Shown: positions 8,282 through 18,103 of the stretch, in pieces
How the letters are laid out: every line of letters starts with the position of its first letter
Numbering within the stretch: position 1 is the stretch's first letter
Source: Prauserella muralis
GTDB taxonomy: Bacteria > Actinomycetota > Actinomycetes > Mycobacteriales > Pseudonocardiaceae
DNA length: 64,000 bases
Direction: 5' to 3'
Assembly (NCBI RefSeq): GCF_003202285.1
Contig: NZ_MASW01000002.1
Coordinates: forward strand, 558,001-622,000
Program-made: the position numbers and the translations under genes
The notes under the pieces: model-generated
The model's database searches: none
The model's input: only the letters and a program-made list of their open reading frames with translations
Told to the model about the DNA's origin: nothing

Positions 8282-10837
8282 ATGACCGGCTTCTTCGGCG
8301 GCGATCCCGGACCGAGCCCATTCGACCAGTTGCTCGCCCAGTTCTTCGGCAACGCCATGCCAGGGCGCAGGCCGTACGCGGTCGGCATCACCAAGCTCAT
8401 GAGCGAACAGACGCTCGCGCTGGTCTCCGAGGCGGTCCGCCAGGTCGGCGAGTGGGGTGGCGGCGAGCTCGACTCGGTGCATCTGCTGTGGGCGGCCACC
8501 CGTGCGCCCGGCAGCCGGGAGCTCATCCAGCGCGCGGGCGCCGACCCGGACGCGCTGGCCGAGCGCATCGAACGGGAGGCCAGGCGCGGGCAGCCGGGCA
8601 TGCCCCAGCGGGAGACCGCGCCCACCCTGACCCCGGGCGCGAAGCGGACCCTCATCGACGCGCACCAGATCTCGCGCGGCCTGCACTCGTCCTACATCGG
8701 GCCCGAACACCTGCTGCTCGCCCTGGTCGCTGGCCAGGACTCCACGGCGCGCAGGCTGCTGACGGGGGCGGGCGTCACCCCGGAGGCGATGCAGCGGGCG
8801 ATCCAGGGCCCGAGCCCCGGACCGGCACCGCAGGGCCGCCCAGGGCAGCTGCGGCCGGGCCAGGAGCCCACCGGCACCGAGACGCTCGACTCCTACGGGC
8901 GCGACCTCACCGCGATGGCCCGCGACGGCCAGATCGACCCGGTGGTGGGCCGCGACGACGAGATCGAGCAGACCATCGAGGTGCTGTCGCGGCGGACCAA
9001 GAACAACCCGGTGCTCATCGGTGAGGCGGGCGTCGGCAAGACCGCGATCGTGGAGGGGCTCGCCCAGCGCGTCGCCGACGGGCAGGTGCCCGAGACGCTC
9101 ACCGGCAGGCGCGTGGTGCAGCTCGACGTCACCGCCATGGTGGCGGGCACCCGCTACCGCGGCGACTTCGAGGAGCGCATGACGAAGCTGCTCGAGGAGA
9201 TCCGCAGCCACCGCGACGACCTGATCGTCTTCATCGACGAGCTGCACACCGTGGTGGGCGCGGGCGCGTCCGAGGGCTCGATGGGCGCGGGCAACATGCT
9301 CAAGCCCGCGCTCGCCAGGGGGGAACTGCACATCGTCGGCGCCACCACGCTCGACGAGTACCGCGCCAACATCGAGTCCGATCCGGCGTTCGAGCGCCGC
9401 TTCCAGCCGATCCTGGTGCCGGAGCCGAACGTGGAGGACACGCTCGCGATCCTGCACGGGCTGCGCGACCAGTACGAGGCGCACCACCAGGTGCGGTTCA
9501 GCGACGAGGCGCTCAGCGCCGCGGCGACGCTGTCCGACCGCTACATCAACGACCGGTTCCTGCCGGACAAGGCGATCGACCTGGTCGACCAGGCCGGCGC
9601 CCGCGTGCGGATGCGCGCGGGGCGGCGGCCCGACCAGGTGCGCGAGATGGAGCAGCGGCTGGAGCAGCTGTGCCGCGACCGCGACCAGGCCGTGAGCGAG
9701 GAGCACTACGAACGGGCGTCGTCGCTGCGGGACGAGATCAACGAACTGCGCCGCCGCATCGAGGAGAGCCGCGACGGCGAGCGGCCCGCGGGCGTGCCCG
9801 AGGTCGGCGCCGTGGACATCGCCGAGGTGGTGGCGCGGATCACCGGGATTCCGGTCAGCCAGCTGACCCAGGAGGAGCGGGAGCGCCTGCTGCACCTGGA
9901 GGAGCACCTGCACGGCAGGGTCGTCGGGCAGGACGAGGCGGTGGAGGCCGTCGCGGAGGCCGTGCGCAGGACCCGCGCGGGGCTCGCCGAGCCCGACCGG
10001 CCCTCGGGCAGCTTCCTGTTCCTCGGCCCCACCGGCGTCGGCAAGACGGAGCTGGCCAGGGCGCTGGCCGAGGCGCTGTTCGGCGACCAGGACCGCATGA
10101 TCCGGCTCGACATGTCCGAGTACGGCGAGCGGCACACGGTCTCGCGGCTCATCGGCGCCCCGCCCGGCTACGTCGGCTACGAGGAGGCGGGCCAGCTGAC
10201 CGAGGCCGTGCGCAGGCGGCCGTACTCCGTGGTGCTGCTGGACGAGATCGAGAAGGCGCACCCCGAGGTGTTCAACGTTCTGCTGCAGGTGCTCGACGAC
10301 GGCAGGCTCACCGACGGGCGAGGCCGCACGGTGAACTTCACCAACACCGTGCTGATCATGACCAGCAACGTCGGCTCGGAGCTGGTGCTGTCCGGCACCC
10401 AGGGCGCGCTCGGCTTCGTGCCGCCGCGCGAGGACGACACCGAGCAGCCGTTGCGGGAGCGGCTGATGCGCAGGCTGCGGGAGTCGTTCCGTCCGGAGTT
10501 CCTCAACCGCATCGACGAGATCATCGTGTTCCGCAAGCTCTCGGCGGAGCAGCTGCAGCGCATCACGTCGCTGCTGCTGGAGGAGACCCGCCGCAAGGCG
10601 CACGCCCAGGACGTGGACGTCGAGGTGGAGCCGGAGGCGGTGCGCTGGCTGTCCGAGGCCGGCTACCAGCCCGAGTACGGCGCCCGGCCGCTGCGCCGCA
10701 CCATCCAGCGCGAGGTGGACAACGTCCTGTCGAGGATGCTGCTCAGCGGCGAGGTGGAGCCGGGGTCGACGGTCCGGGTCGGCGTGGCCGACGGCAGGCT
10801 GAGCTTCGACGTCACCGCGGGCGCCGTCAGCCGGTGA
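8282..10837 (+). CDS. ClpC-like AAA+ unfoldase
   Basis: An 851-residue Hsp100 ATPase. The first 40 residues are a Gly/Phe-rich leader ([16 protein letters not shown]), then a Clp N-domain to about 175, the D1 ATPase with GEAGVGKTA near 248 and FIDELHT, a short UVR-like coiled coil at about 455-495, and D2 with GPTGVGKTE near 582 and [14 protein letters not shown]. The middle region is short and lacks the long ClpB coiled-coil domain. A GALGF loop before the C-terminal small domain matches the ClpP-docking LGF loop of ClpC, so partnership with ClpP is likely. An AGGAGGGG ribosome-binding site fits ATG 8282 better than the GTG three bases earlier. The leader and setting suggest an accessory ClpC paralogue rather than the housekeeping copy. 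Confidence 0.88.
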   Translation: MTGFFGGDPGPSPFDQLLAQFFGNAMPGRRPYAVGITKLMSEQTLALVSEAVRQVGEWGGGELDSVHLLWAATRAPGSRELIQRAGADPDALAERIEREARRGQPGMPQRETAPTLTPGAKRTLIDAHQISRGLHSSYIGPEHLLLALVAGQDSTARRLLTGAGVTPEAMQRAIQGPSPGPAPQGRPGQLRPGQEPTGTETLDSYGRDLTAMARDGQIDPVVGRDDEIEQTIEVLSRRTKNNPVLIGEAGVGKTAIVEGLAQRVADGQVPETLTGRRVVQLDVTAMVAGTRYRGDFEERMTKLLEEIRSHRDDLIVFIDELHTVVGAGASEGSMGAGNMLKPALARGELHIVGATTLDEYRANIESDPAFERRFQPILVPEPNVEDTLAILHGLRDQYEAHHQVRFSDEALSAAATLSDRYINDRFLPDKAIDLVDQAGARVRMRAGRRPDQVREMEQRLEQLCRDRDQAVSEEHYERASSLRDEINELRRRIEESRDGERPAGVPEVGAVDIAEVVARITGIPVSQLTQEERERLLHLEEHLHGRVVGQDEAVEAVAEAVRRTRAGLAEPDRPSGSFLFLGPTGVGKTELARALAEALFGDQDRMIRLDMSEYGERHTVSRLIGAPPGYVGYEEAGQLTEAVRRRPYSVVLLDEIEKAHPEVFNVLLQVLDDGRLTDGRGRTVNFTNTVLIMTSNVGSELVLSGTQGALGFVPPREDDTEQPLRERLMRRLRESFRPEFLNRIDEIIVFRKLSAEQLQRITSLLLEETRRKAHAQDVDVEVEPEAVRWLSEAGYQPEYGARPLRRTIQREVDNVLSRMLLSGEVEPGSTVRVGVADGRLSFDVTAGAVSR

Positions 10838-10850
10838 CGGCGCCCGCGGT
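10814..10850. terminator. Hairpin terminator between convergent genes
   Basis: A perfect 16-bp inverted repeat with a GCCGG loop: the left arm ACCGCGGGCGCCGTCA (10814-10829) is mirrored at 10835-10850. It spans the stop codon of the ClpC-like gene and ends 8 bases before the end of the converging GT4 gene, so it could terminate both. There is no U-run, as is usual in high-GC actinobacteria. Confidence 0.75.
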
Positions 10851-10858
10851 GTTGCCGC

Positions 10859-12070
10859 TCAGCCCGTCTCCTTGCTGTTGAGCGCGGCCGCGGGCACCAA
10901 CCGCTCGTAGATCCGGTAGGTGTCGGCGGTGACGCGGTCCCACGAGTACCGGCAGCGGGCCCGGTCGCTGCCCGCGATGCCGTAGGCCTCGCGCAGCGCC
11001 TCGTCGGCGAGCAGCCCGCGCACCGCCTCGGCGAGCGCGTCCGGCCGCTTCGGCGGAACGAGCCGCCCGGTGACGCCGTCCACCACGGTGTCGGTCAGCC
11101 CGCCCACCGCGGAGGCGACCACGGGCACGCCGCAGGCCATGGCTTCCAGCGGCACGATGCCGAACGGCTCGTACCACGGCGTGCACAGCACGGCGTCGGC
11201 CGAGCGCAGCAGCGCGGGCATGTCCTTGCGGGCCACCTGGCCGGGCAGCCGCACCCGGTCGGCGACGCCGAGCCGGTCGGCGAGCGCCAGCAGGCGCTGT
11301 GCCTCCTCGTCCTCGGCCAGCTTTCCCTCCTGCGGGCCGCCCGCGATGACCAGCTCGGCGTCGGGCAAGCCCGGCATCGCCTGGATGGCGGTGTCGAAAC
11401 CCTTGCGCGGCACCAGCCTGCCGACGGCCACGAGCCGCCTGCGCCGTCCCCTCGGGGCGGCGGGACCGGCCGGGGTGAACCGCTGCAGGTCCACGCCGCA
11501 CGGGACGACCGACATGCGTTCGCGCGGCACGCCGAGGCGCACCAGCTCGAACACCTCGTCGGAACAGGTGGCGATGACGCGGTTGGCGTCCTTGCCCACC
11601 AGGCGTTCCAGCCGGATGCGCTCCGGTGGGCTGGTGTCCTTGGCGCCCTGGTGGCGCCGCTTCACCACGCCCAGTGCGTGGAACGTCTGTGTCACAGGAA
11701 CGTCCGCGGCTCGCGCCGCCAGCACCGAAGCCACCCCGGACATCCAGAAGTGCGCGTGCACGAGGTCGGGGGGTGCGGCCGCCCACTCGCGGGCGAGGAA
11801 CTTCGCGAGCGCGTCCATGTGCGGCAGCAGCTCGTCCTTCGGCACCGGCCGCGGCGGGCCCGCGGGCACGTGGACGACGCGGTAGCCCGCCGGGGCCCGC
11901 ACCTCGTCCGGCTGCTCGCGGTCGTCGCGCCGGGTGTAGACCGTGACGTCGTGGCCTGCCCTCGCCAGCCCGGCCGACAGCTCGGCGACATGGACGTTCT
12001 GGCCCCCCGCATCGACCTCGCCGAGTGCGGCCAGCGGACTGGCGTGCTCGGAAACCATGGCGATCTTCAT
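10859..12070 (-). CDS. Glycosyltransferase family 4 (GT-B)
   Basis: A 403-residue retaining GT-B glycosyltransferase. The N-terminus is [20 protein letters not shown] followed by [19 protein letters not shown], typical of GT4 enzymes close to sucrose-phosphate-synthase-like and MshA-like members. The C-terminal domain has [14 protein letters not shown] and the donor-binding [22 protein letters not shown] 12070 is preceded by GGGAGG at good spacing. It lies 16 bases downstream of the other GT4 gene, probably in one operon, and converges on the ClpC-like gene. The acceptor is unknown; the setting suggests the nearby surface glycan, but a general metabolite glycoside is possible. Confidence 0.87.
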   Translation of the reverse strand: MKIAMVSEHASPLAALGEVDAGGQNVHVAELSAGLARAGHDVTVYTRRDDREQPDEVRAPAGYRVVHVPAGPPRPVPKDELLPHMDALAKFLAREWAAAPPDLVHAHFWMSGVASVLAARAADVPVTQTFHALGVVKRRHQGAKDTSPPERIRLERLVGKDANRVIATCSDEVFELVRLGVPRERMSVVPCGVDLQRFTPAGPAAPRGRRRRLVAVGRLVPRKGFDTAIQAMPGLPDAELVIAGGPQEGKLAEDEEAQRLLALADRLGVADRVRLPGQVARKDMPALLRSADAVLCTPWYEPFGIVPLEAMACGVPVVASAVGGLTDTVVDGVTGRLVPPKRPDALAEAVRGLLADEALREAYGIAGSDRARCRYSWDRVTADTYRIYERLVPAAALNSKETG

Positions 12071-12086
12071 GTTTCCTCCCGGAAAG

Positions 12087-13031
12087 TCAGGGCAGAACCC
12101 GGTCGAGAACGACGTCCCAGTTGTGCAGGAAGGCATCGAGGCCGAAGTGCGACAGCGCGTGCTCCCTGGCGGCCTTGCCCATGGCCATCGCCCGCTCGGG
12201 CTGGTCCATCAGCTCCCGCACCGCGGCGGTGAGCACGGTGACGTCGGTGGACACCACTCCCGCCTCGCACGGCACCGCCGTGGCCACCTCGGTGCACGCG
12301 GGCGCCACCACGGGCATGCCCAGCTGCATCGCCTCGATGAGGGACAGCCCGAGGGACGTCCAGCGCGCCGTGTGCACGTACACACGCCGCCGCGCCATGT
12401 CGGTGTGCAGCTCCTCCTGCGACAGGTCGCCGACCGGAGTGACGCCGAAGGCCGCCACGCCGCCGAGTCCCATGCCGTAGATGTCGAGGGGCGCCGCCTC
12501 GGAGAACACGGGCAGCAGGTCGGTGCCGACGATGCGGTCGCGCCGCATCGGCTCGTTGATGAGCACCGCCGCACGCGCCATCTCGCCGGTGTAGCGGTAG
12601 CCGGGATCGACGATCCCGTGCGGGATCACCACGGTGGGCGCGCGCCCGTTGTCCCACATCAGCTCGTTGAAGTGCGTGACATGGACGAGCACGATGTCGT
12701 CGCGGTCGGCCACCGGGTGGCGCGTGGTCGCGGCGTGCTCACGCGGGGTGTTGTGCTCGACGTAGACCGCGGGCACGTCGATGCCCGGCCGCCTGCCCAG
12801 CCAGCGCTCGGCCAGCTCGATCTCCTCGGGGCGCTGCAGGACGACGGCGTCGACGTCGGTGTCGCGAAGGCGCTCGGCGGGCACTTCGACCGCACCGTCC
12901 GGCCAGTCCCGGCCGCAGCGGCCCCGCCCCCACGGGCCCCCTTCGTCCACAGTGGGCAGCAGATACGTGTGACCACCTTGGACCAGCGATGTGGTCCACG
13001 AACCGTGGACGTGCCAGACGAGCAACCTCAT
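12087..13031 (-). CDS. Glycosyltransferase (GT4-like)
   Basis: A 314-residue GT-B-type glycosyltransferase. It starts [20 protein letters not shown], has [11 protein letters not shown] and [11 protein letters not shown] in the N-terminal domain, and [19 protein letters not shown] in the C-terminal domain, the donor-binding EX7E-type region. It is shorter than most GT4 enzymes (about 370), but both domains are recognisable. It precedes the second GT4 gene by 16 bases. A near-perfect 23-bp palindrome lies 10 bases upstream of the ATG, suggesting repressor control. Confidence 0.85.
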   Translation of the reverse strand: MRLLVWHVHGSWTTSLVQGGHTYLLPTVDEGGPWGRGRCGRDWPDGAVEVPAERLRDTDVDAVVLQRPEEIELAERWLGRRPGIDVPAVYVEHNTPREHAATTRHPVADRDDIVLVHVTHFNELMWDNGRAPTVVIPHGIVDPGYRYTGEMARAAVLINEPMRRDRIVGTDLLPVFSEAAPLDIYGMGLGGVAAFGVTPVGDLSQEELHTDMARRRVYVHTARWTSLGLSLIEAMQLGMPVVAPACTEVATAVPCEAGVVSTDVTVLTAAVRELMDQPERAMAMGKAAREHALSHFGLDAFLHNWDVVLDRVLP

Positions 13032-13040
13032 GCCCGAATA

Positions 13041-13063
13041 AGTGCCCGTACCGTACGGACACT
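13041..13063. promoter_or_regulatory. TetR-like palindromic operator candidate
   Basis: A 23-bp palindrome built around CCGTACCGTACGG with flanks AGTG and CACT; only one base pair per half (plus the centre) deviates from perfect symmetry. It lies 10 bp upstream of the GT4 start on the minus strand and 6 bp past the stop of the DUF4383 gene. Symmetry and length are typical of TetR-type operators. A weak terminator for the DUF4383 gene is the alternative. Confidence 0.5.
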
Positions 13064-13068
13064 AAACA

Positions 13069-13521
13069 CTATGGCCGGTCGCCCGCGGGGGTACGGCCGC
13101 TTCCCGGAAGAAGGCTGACCACAAGCCCGATCGCGGCCGTGCACGCGTAGAGCACCGTGTTGGCCGCCGTGGCGTTGGCGATGTCACCGGAGCCGCCGAG
13201 CACGGTGCCCGCGACGCTGTAGGCGGTGAGCCCGGCGAAGCCGAAGAACAGCAGCCAGCCGTAGATCCGCGCGGTGACCGTCCGGTGCGAGCACAGCAGA
13301 CCGAGCAGGCCCACACCGGTGTGCACGATGTTGAACAGCGCACTCACCCCGAACACCCACACGGTGCGGTCCGCGTCGGGACCGAGGTCGCCGCCGCCGT
13401 GCAGCACGAATCCCGCGATGCCCAGCGCCAGGTAGACCACGCCGAAGAACAGCGCGGCGAGCCGCAGCCACGGCGTGCGCCGGGTCTCGGTCTCATCCGG
13501 TGAAACGGGCCTTCGCATCAT
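13069..13521 (-). CDS. DUF4383 family membrane protein
   Basis: A 150-residue protein with four predicted membrane segments (near 21-42, 58-80, 88-110 and 120-142), including LAALFFGVVYLALGIAGFVL and ALFNIVHTGVGLLGLL, the hallmarks of DUF4383. The family is common in actinomycetes and has no known function. Two ATGs stand side by side at the start (13521 and 13518). It lies directly downstream of the catalase gene (12-base gap) and may be cotranscribed with it, suggesting a stress-linked membrane role. Confidence 0.82.
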   Translation of the reverse strand: MMRRPVSPDETETRRTPWLRLAALFFGVVYLALGIAGFVLHGGGDLGPDADRTVWVFGVSALFNIVHTGVGLLGLLCSHRTVTARIYGWLLFFGFAGLTAYSVAGTVLGGSGDIANATAANTVLYACTAAIGLVVSLLPGSGRTPAGDRP

Positions 13522-13533
13522 GGCCCTGCCTCC

Positions 13534-15657
13534 TCACGCGGGCACGGAGTCGGTGACGCGTTCCCAGGCCCGGTGCCTGGCGATCTCGTCGGTGAACCGG
13601 GCGAAGAACTCCTCGGGCAGTGAGTCCTCGGCCGCCGTCGACGACACGACCCCGGCCTCGACGGTGACGTCGGCGCCGTCGGCGAGCCGGTCGGACACGC
13701 CCGCCTTGCGGAGCAGGTCGAGCCCGGAGCCGAACCCGGCCACCGGTTTGGCGTGCTTGTACGCCTCGGCGACGAAGTGCACCGCGTAGCCGTCTCCGGA
13801 CAGGGCCTCGACGCTGTCCGGCCCGCACGGCACCGCCACGGCGTCGTAGAGCACCGAGGCCATGGTGTTCAGCGCGCGGTCGGCTTCGATGTCGGGCCCC
13901 GTGGCCGCGCGGACCGGGCCGTCGGCGGGCGCGAGCACCTCGGGGATTGTGCCCTGCTTGGTGAGCGCGTCGACGAGCCTGCGCACGCCGGTGCCGTCCA
14001 CACCGTCGGCGACGAGCACGGCGATCTTGCGCGTGTCCGGCCTGCGCATCGCCGAGTTGAGCTGGGAGAGCGCGGGGGAGGAGCGCCCGTGGTTGGTGGT
14101 CGCGGCCTCCGCGGGCGGGGTGACGCCGATGCCGGTGGCCACCCGGGTGGCCAGTTCGTGGTCGACGTGGTCGAGGTGCTCGACCACGCGGGCACGGATC
14201 TCCTTGGTCTCGACCTTGCCCAGCTCGAACCGGAACGCCGCCACCAGGTGCTCGGCCTCCACGCCGGACATGCTGTTCCAGAACAGCGTGGCCTGGCTGT
14301 AGTAGTCCTGGAAGCTCTCGCTGCGCTTGCGGATCTTGTGCCCGTCGACCTTCTCCACGTAGTGGCTGAACGCGCCGGAGCCTGCGATGGCCGGGCAGCC
14401 GCCCGCGAGGCTGTTCTTGGAGTACGACGTGCGGCCGCGATGAATCCTCGTCTGGCCGTAGCCGTCCCGCTGGTTGGTGTGCACCTCGGCCACCGGGCGG
14501 TTCACCGGCAGCTGCGCGAAGTTCGGCCCGCCCAGCCGGATCAGCTGGGTGTCGAGGTAGGAGAAGTTGCGGGCCTGCAGCAGCGGGTCGTTGGTGAAGT
14601 CGATGCCGGGGACGACGTTGGCCGTGTGGAAAGCGATCTGTTCGGTCTCGGCGAAGAAGTTGTCCGGGTTGCGGTCGAGCACCATGCGCCCCACCGGCCG
14701 CACGGGCACCTGCTCCTCCGGGATGATCTTCGTCGGGTCGAGCAGGTCGAAGTCGAAGGCGAACTCGTCGCTCTCGTCCACCAGCTGCACGCCCAGCTCC
14801 CACTCGGGGTACTGCCCGGACTCGATGGCGTCCCACAGGTCACGGCGGTTGAAGTCGGGATCCTTGCCCGCGATCTTCTGCGTCTCGTCCCACACCAGCG
14901 AGTGCGTGCCCAGCACGGGCTTCCAGTGGAACTTGACGAACGTGCCCCTGCCCTCGGCGTTGACCAGCCGGAACGTGTGCACGCCGAAGCCCTGCATCAT
15001 GCGGTAGCTGCGTGGCAGTGCGCGGTCCGACATCAGCCACATCATCATGTGCATGGTCTCCGGCTGCAGCGACACGAAGTCCCAGAGCGTGTCGTGCGCC
15101 GACTGCGCCTGCGGGATCTCGTTGTGCGGCTCGGGCTTCACCGCGTGCACGAAGTCGGGGAACTTGATGCCGTCATGGATGAAGAACACGGGCATGTTGT
15201 TGCCGACGAGGTCGTAGTTGCCCTCGTCGGTGTAGAACTTGGTGGCGAAGCCGCGCACGTCGCGCACGGTGTCGGCCGAGCCGCGCGAGCCCGCCACGGT
15301 CGAGAACCGGACGAACACCGGTGTCCGCTTGCCCGGGTCGGTCAGAAAGCGCGCGACCGTGTGGCCGGCGAGCCCGTCGTCGTACGGCTCGAAGTAGCCG
15401 TAGGCCCCCGCGCCGCGCGCGTGCACGACGCGTTCGGGGATGCGCTCGTGGTCGAAGTGGGTGAGCTTCTCCCGGAAATGGAAGTCCTCGAGCAGGGTCG
15501 GCCCGCGCTCACCCACGCTGAGCGAGTCGTCCGTGTGGTCCACGCGCACGCCCTGCTGCGTGGTCAGGGCGGCATCGGGGGTCTGCTCGGGCGAGACGCG
15601 GAAATCGCCGAGCTGCTCGTTCTTCCTGTCCTTGTCGCCGTGTGCTGGGTCAGGCAC
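13534..15657 (-). CDS. katE: Large-subunit catalase (HPII/KatE type)
   Basis: A 707-residue clade-2 haem catalase, which dismutates hydrogen peroxide in the cytoplasm. The active-site histidine is in [20 protein letters not shown] near residue 75 and the asparagine in [13 protein letters not shown]. The haem-ligand tyrosine is in [20 protein letters not shown] near residue 360. The last 150 residues form the DJ-1/PfpI-like domain typical of large catalases ([18 protein letters not shown]). The length fits HPII-type enzymes. GTG 15657 follows a GGCAGGAAG ribosome-binding site; longer in-frame starts would run through the next gene. The RsbW-like gene lies upstream, so general stress control is plausible. 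Confidence 0.93.
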   Translation of the reverse strand: MPDPAHGDKDRKNEQLGDFRVSPEQTPDAALTTQQGVRVDHTDDSLSVGERGPTLLEDFHFREKLTHFDHERIPERVVHARGAGAYGYFEPYDDGLAGHTVARFLTDPGKRTPVFVRFSTVAGSRGSADTVRDVRGFATKFYTDEGNYDLVGNNMPVFFIHDGIKFPDFVHAVKPEPHNEIPQAQSAHDTLWDFVSLQPETMHMMMWLMSDRALPRSYRMMQGFGVHTFRLVNAEGRGTFVKFHWKPVLGTHSLVWDETQKIAGKDPDFNRRDLWDAIESGQYPEWELGVQLVDESDEFAFDFDLLDPTKIIPEEQVPVRPVGRMVLDRNPDNFFAETEQIAFHTANVVPGIDFTNDPLLQARNFSYLDTQLIRLGGPNFAQLPVNRPVAEVHTNQRDGYGQTRIHRGRTSYSKNSLAGGCPAIAGSGAFSHYVEKVDGHKIRKRSESFQDYYSQATLFWNSMSGVEAEHLVAAFRFELGKVETKEIRARVVEHLDHVDHELATRVATGIGVTPPAEAATTNHGRSSPALSQLNSAMRRPDTRKIAVLVADGVDGTGVRRLVDALTKQGTIPEVLAPADGPVRAATGPDIEADRALNTMASVLYDAVAVPCGPDSVEALSGDGYAVHFVAEAYKHAKPVAGFGSGLDLLRKAGVSDRLADGADVTVEAGVVSSTAAEDSLPEEFFARFTDEIARHRAWERVTDSVPA

Positions 15658-15707
15658 GATCTTCCTGCCTTCCGCTTCGCGCGTTGCCGGACGCCTTTTC
15701 CGGGCGG

Positions 15708-16151
15708 CTACCCGGCGAAACGCCCGGCAAACTGCTTGGCGAAGTCGATGTGCACGACGCGGCCGGTCTCGCGCTGCGGGTCGTGCTCGTAGCGCCAGGC
15801 GTTGAGCGAGTCGGTGAGCGCGACCAGCAGCCGCCAGCCCAGCGCGTGGGCGGCGGGGCCGGTTCCGTCGACGGTCGTGGTCGACACGGCGACCCGCAGA
15901 CTGCCGAACGCGACGGCGTAGCGGCAGGTGAGGATGGCTCCGGGAACCGACCGGGTGATGAGGCACGTGCAGGCCTCGTCGACGGCGACAACGAGGTCGG
16001 TGACCTGCTCTCGCCCGAGCCCCTCGCGCTCGGCGAGCAGCCGGGCGAGTGCGCGGATGAGGGGAAGCTGCCGCGAGTCGGCGGGCACCCGCAGTTCGAC
16101 GGGACCCGCCGCCTGCGGACCGGTCCACTCGACCAGTTCGTGGCTAGGCAT
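15708..16151 (-). CDS. RsbW-like ATP-binding protein (HATPase_c_2)
   Basis: A 147-residue GHKL ATPase of the anti-sigma-factor/serine-kinase type. The N-box-like region is DLVVAVDEACTCLI, and later residues LGWRLLVALTDS lie where the G-box region is expected, although the usual GxGL motif is weak. The start ATG 16151 gives a compact single-domain protein; no membrane segment is seen. Proteins of this kind bind and inactivate an alternative sigma factor or phosphorylate an anti-anti-sigma partner. Neither partner is encoded nearby. It lies upstream of the catalase gene in the same direction and is divergent from the holin-like gene. Confidence 0.72.
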   Translation of the reverse strand: MPSHELVEWTGPQAAGPVELRVPADSRQLPLIRALARLLAEREGLGREQVTDLVVAVDEACTCLITRSVPGAILTCRYAVAFGSLRVAVSTTTVDGTGPAAHALGWRLLVALTDSLNAWRYEHDPQRETGRVVHIDFAKQFAGRFAG

Positions 16152-16288
16152 GGTTCCCGGCGGATACCCGCCGGACCCCGCCCGACACCCGCTTGTCCTG
16201 GGCTGGGCCCATGTTTGTCCGCTGAGCATCCGGGGCAAACCGGTGACCAGCGTCGGGGCGCCGCACAACCCGACGGATGGAGGTAGCC

Positions 16289-16705
16289 ATGGTCTACGAC
16301 GGACACCGCGACAGCCTGGTGGAGGAGCGCTCGGTGGCGCAGTTGGTCAACGACTTCTCCGAGCAGACCAGCAGGCTCGTCAAGGACGAGATGAAACTGG
16401 CCGTCGCCGAGATGCAGAGCAAGGGCAAGCGCCTCGGCGCCGGGGCCGGTCTCGCCGGTGCCGCGGCCGTGATCGCGTGGTTCGGTGGCGGTGCGCTCGT
16501 GGCGGCCGCCGTGCTGGCACTCGCGCTGGTGCTGCCCGGATGGGCCTCGGCGCTCGTGATCGGCGGCGCCCTGTTGCTCGTCGCGGGCGTGCTCGGGCTC
16601 GCGGGCAAGCGTCAGGTGAGCCAGGCGACGCCACCCATGCCGAGAGAGGCGACCGAGAGCGTGCGCCGGGACGTCGACACCGTGAAGGAGAACCTGCGCC
16701 GATGA
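16289..16705 (+). CDS. Phage-holin-like family protein (actinobacterial membrane protein)
   Basis: A 138-residue protein with an amphipathic N-terminal half (RSVAQLVNDFSEQTSRLVKD) followed by two hydrophobic segments (about 54-76 and 80-102), the layout of the holin-X/DUF1469 family. Despite the name these are chromosomal envelope proteins, not lysis genes. GGAGGTAGCC precedes ATG 16289, favouring it over an ATG 12 bases upstream that overlaps that ribosome-binding site. It starts a three-gene coupled operon with DUF3618 and DUF4235 proteins, a set widely conserved in actinomycetes; a membrane-associated stress function is inferred only. Confidence 0.8.
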   Translation: MVYDGHRDSLVEERSVAQLVNDFSEQTSRLVKDEMKLAVAEMQSKGKRLGAGAGLAGAAAVIAWFGGGALVAAAVLALALVLPGWASALVIGGALLLVAGVLGLAGKRQVSQATPPMPREATESVRRDVDTVKENLRR

Positions 16706-16959
16706 GCACTCCCGACGAGTTCCCCCGCGATCCCGAACAGGCGCGGACGGACATCGAGCTGACCCGGCAGGAGCTGGGCGAAACCGCGCAGGCGCTGGCG
16801 TACAAGCTCAACGTGCCCGCGCGTGCCAAGGAGCAGCTCCAGCACGGGACGACGAAGGTCAAGGAGACCGTCCAGCACAACCCGGTGCCGGTGATCGCGA
16901 CGGGTGCGGTCGCCGCGCTCGCCGTCGGCGGTGTGATCACCTGGAGGATCCGCCGATGA
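16702..16959 (+). CDS. DUF3618 family protein
   Basis: An 85-residue protein: a charged N-terminal helix (DPEQARTDIELTRQELGET, the DUF3618 signature), then a region of helices, and one C-terminal membrane segment (PVIATGAVAALAVGGVITW) ending in RRIRR-like basic residues. Its predicted topology is a cytoplasmic helix anchored by its tail. ATG 16702 overlaps the stop of the holin-like gene, and its own stop overlaps the next start, so all three are coupled. Function unknown. Confidence 0.83.
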   Translation: MSTPDEFPRDPEQARTDIELTRQELGETAQALAYKLNVPARAKEQLQHGTTKVKETVQHNPVPVIATGAVAALAVGGVITWRIRR

Positions 16960-17219
16960 AGGCCATCTACAAGCCGTTGAGCCTGGTGGTCAGCACCGCG
17001 GGCGCCATGCTGTCGAGCGTCGTGTTCAAGCAGGTGTGGCGCCGCGTGACCGGCGAGCAGGACGCACCGGACGCCACGGACCGCAAGTACGCGCTGTGGC
17101 AGGTGGTCACCGCGGCCGCCGTGCAGGGCGCGATCTTCGGTGCCGTGAAGGCGGCCGTGGACCGCGCCGGCGCGGCGGGCATCGAGAAGGCGACCGGCGA
17201 CTGGCCGGGCGACGAGTAG
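16956..17219 (+). CDS. DUF4235 family membrane protein
   Basis: An 87-residue protein beginning MKAIYKPLSLVVSTAGAML, with two hydrophobic segments (about 6-26 and 49-67) and the DUF4235 motif VFKQVWRRVTGEQDAPDA between them. It is the last gene of the holin-like/DUF3618/DUF4235 unit, overlapping the upstream stop by four bases. The family is small, actinobacterial and of unknown function. Confidence 0.83.
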   Translation: MKAIYKPLSLVVSTAGAMLSSVVFKQVWRRVTGEQDAPDATDRKYALWQVVTAAAVQGAIFGAVKAAVDRAGAAGIEKATGDWPGDE

Positions 17220-17225
17220 CCCGGC

Positions 17226-17885
17226 ATGTGGCTGCTGAGAACCCCTGGCGTGTACCGGCCCCAGGAGGACACCGGCTTGCTCGCCGAGGCCGTGCGGACG
17301 GCCGCCGTACCGGCGGGTGCCTCCGTGCTCGATGTGGGCACGGGCTCGGGCGCCCTCGCGGTGGCGGCCGCCCGTGCGGGCGCGGGCAGGGTGGTGGCGC
17401 TCGACGTCTCCCGCCGCGCCGTCGCCAGCGCGTGGCTCAACGCCCGGCTGCGCGGGCTTCCCGTGACGGTTCGCAGGGGAGACGTCACGGACACCATCCA
17501 CCATGGACCGTTCGACGTCGTGATCGCCAACCCGCCGTACGTACCCGCGTTCCGCACGCGTTCGCGCCGCTGGGACGCGGGCGGCGACGGCAGGTCCGTG
17601 CTCGATCCGCTGTGCGCCCAGGCGCCCCGGCTGCTCTCGGCGGAGGGCTTTCTCCTGCTGGTGCAGTCGGCGCTCAGCGGGGTGGAGCAGACGCTGACCG
17701 CCTTGCGCGACTCCGGGCTGAAGACGTCGGTGGTGGCGCGCCGCTGGCTGCCGTTCGGGCCGGTCCTGCGGGAGCGGGCGGCGTTTCTCGAGCATTGCGG
17801 GCTCATCGAGCCGGGTGAGCGTGAGGAGGAACTGGTGGTGATCCGCGCCGACCGGCCGGGTGAGCGAGGGCCGGGAGCGACGTGA
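17226..17885 (+). CDS. NPPY-motif methyltransferase (HemK2/MTQ2-like)
   Basis: A 219-residue class I SAM-dependent methyltransferase. The SAM-binding loop is LDVGTGSGALAVAAA near residues 37-51, the acidic ribose-binding residue lies in VVALDVSRRA, and the catalytic motif is IANPPYVP near residue 101. NPPY is characteristic of enzymes that methylate an amide or amino nitrogen (HemK/PrmC, MTQ2). It is shorter than PrmC and lacks its N-terminal helical domain, so it is not the release-factor enzyme of bacteria. It starts 6 bases after the DUF4235 gene and overlaps the CDGSH gene. The substrate is unknown. Confidence 0.8.
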   Translation: MWLLRTPGVYRPQEDTGLLAEAVRTAAVPAGASVLDVGTGSGALAVAAARAGAGRVVALDVSRRAVASAWLNARLRGLPVTVRRGDVTDTIHHGPFDVVIANPPYVPAFRTRSRRWDAGGDGRSVLDPLCAQAPRLLSAEGFLLLVQSALSGVEQTLTALRDSGLKTSVVARRWLPFGPVLRERAAFLEHCGLIEPGEREEELVVIRADRPGERGPGAT

Positions 17886-18094
17886 CCGGCGAGCGGCAGG
17901 ACCGCCGGGGGCCGCGGGACCGCAGGAGGGTCACCGTGGTCCCCGGCGGTCCCGTTCTCATCGAGGGCCCGGTGGAGCTGACGCTCGACGACGGCACCAC
18001 CGTGTCCTCCGACCGCTTCCAGGTCGCGGTGTGCGCGTGCCGCCGCAGCCGCGCCTACCCCTTCTGCGACGCCAGCCACCGCCGCCGCCGCTAG
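17882..18094 (+). CDS. CDGSH iron-sulfur domain protein
   Basis: A 70-residue protein with the 2Fe-2S CDGSH motif: CACRRSRAYPFCDASH, giving three cysteines and one histidine as cluster ligands. The N-terminal half is a small beta region (VVPGGPVLIEGPVEL). The GTG start at 17882 overlaps the methyltransferase stop (GTGA). It is a soluble redox or cluster-transfer protein. It converges on the gene for a haem-oxygenase-like iron enzyme, and a functional pairing with that enzyme is plausible. Confidence 0.85.
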   Translation: MTGERQDRRGPRDRRRVTVVPGGPVLIEGPVELTLDDGTTVSSDRFQVAVCACRRSRAYPFCDASHRRRR

Positions 18095-18103
18095 GGGAAA
18101 GCT

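Noticed and set aside
7073-10603. A 1176-residue open frame antisense to the ClpC-like gene
   Set aside because: No motif or ribosome-binding site; it is a shadow of the high-GC coding strand, crossing two real genes.
16289-16705. Prophage remnant, based on holin-like similarity
   Set aside because: The gene is in the chromosomal trio with DUF3618 and DUF4235, and no other phage gene is nearby.
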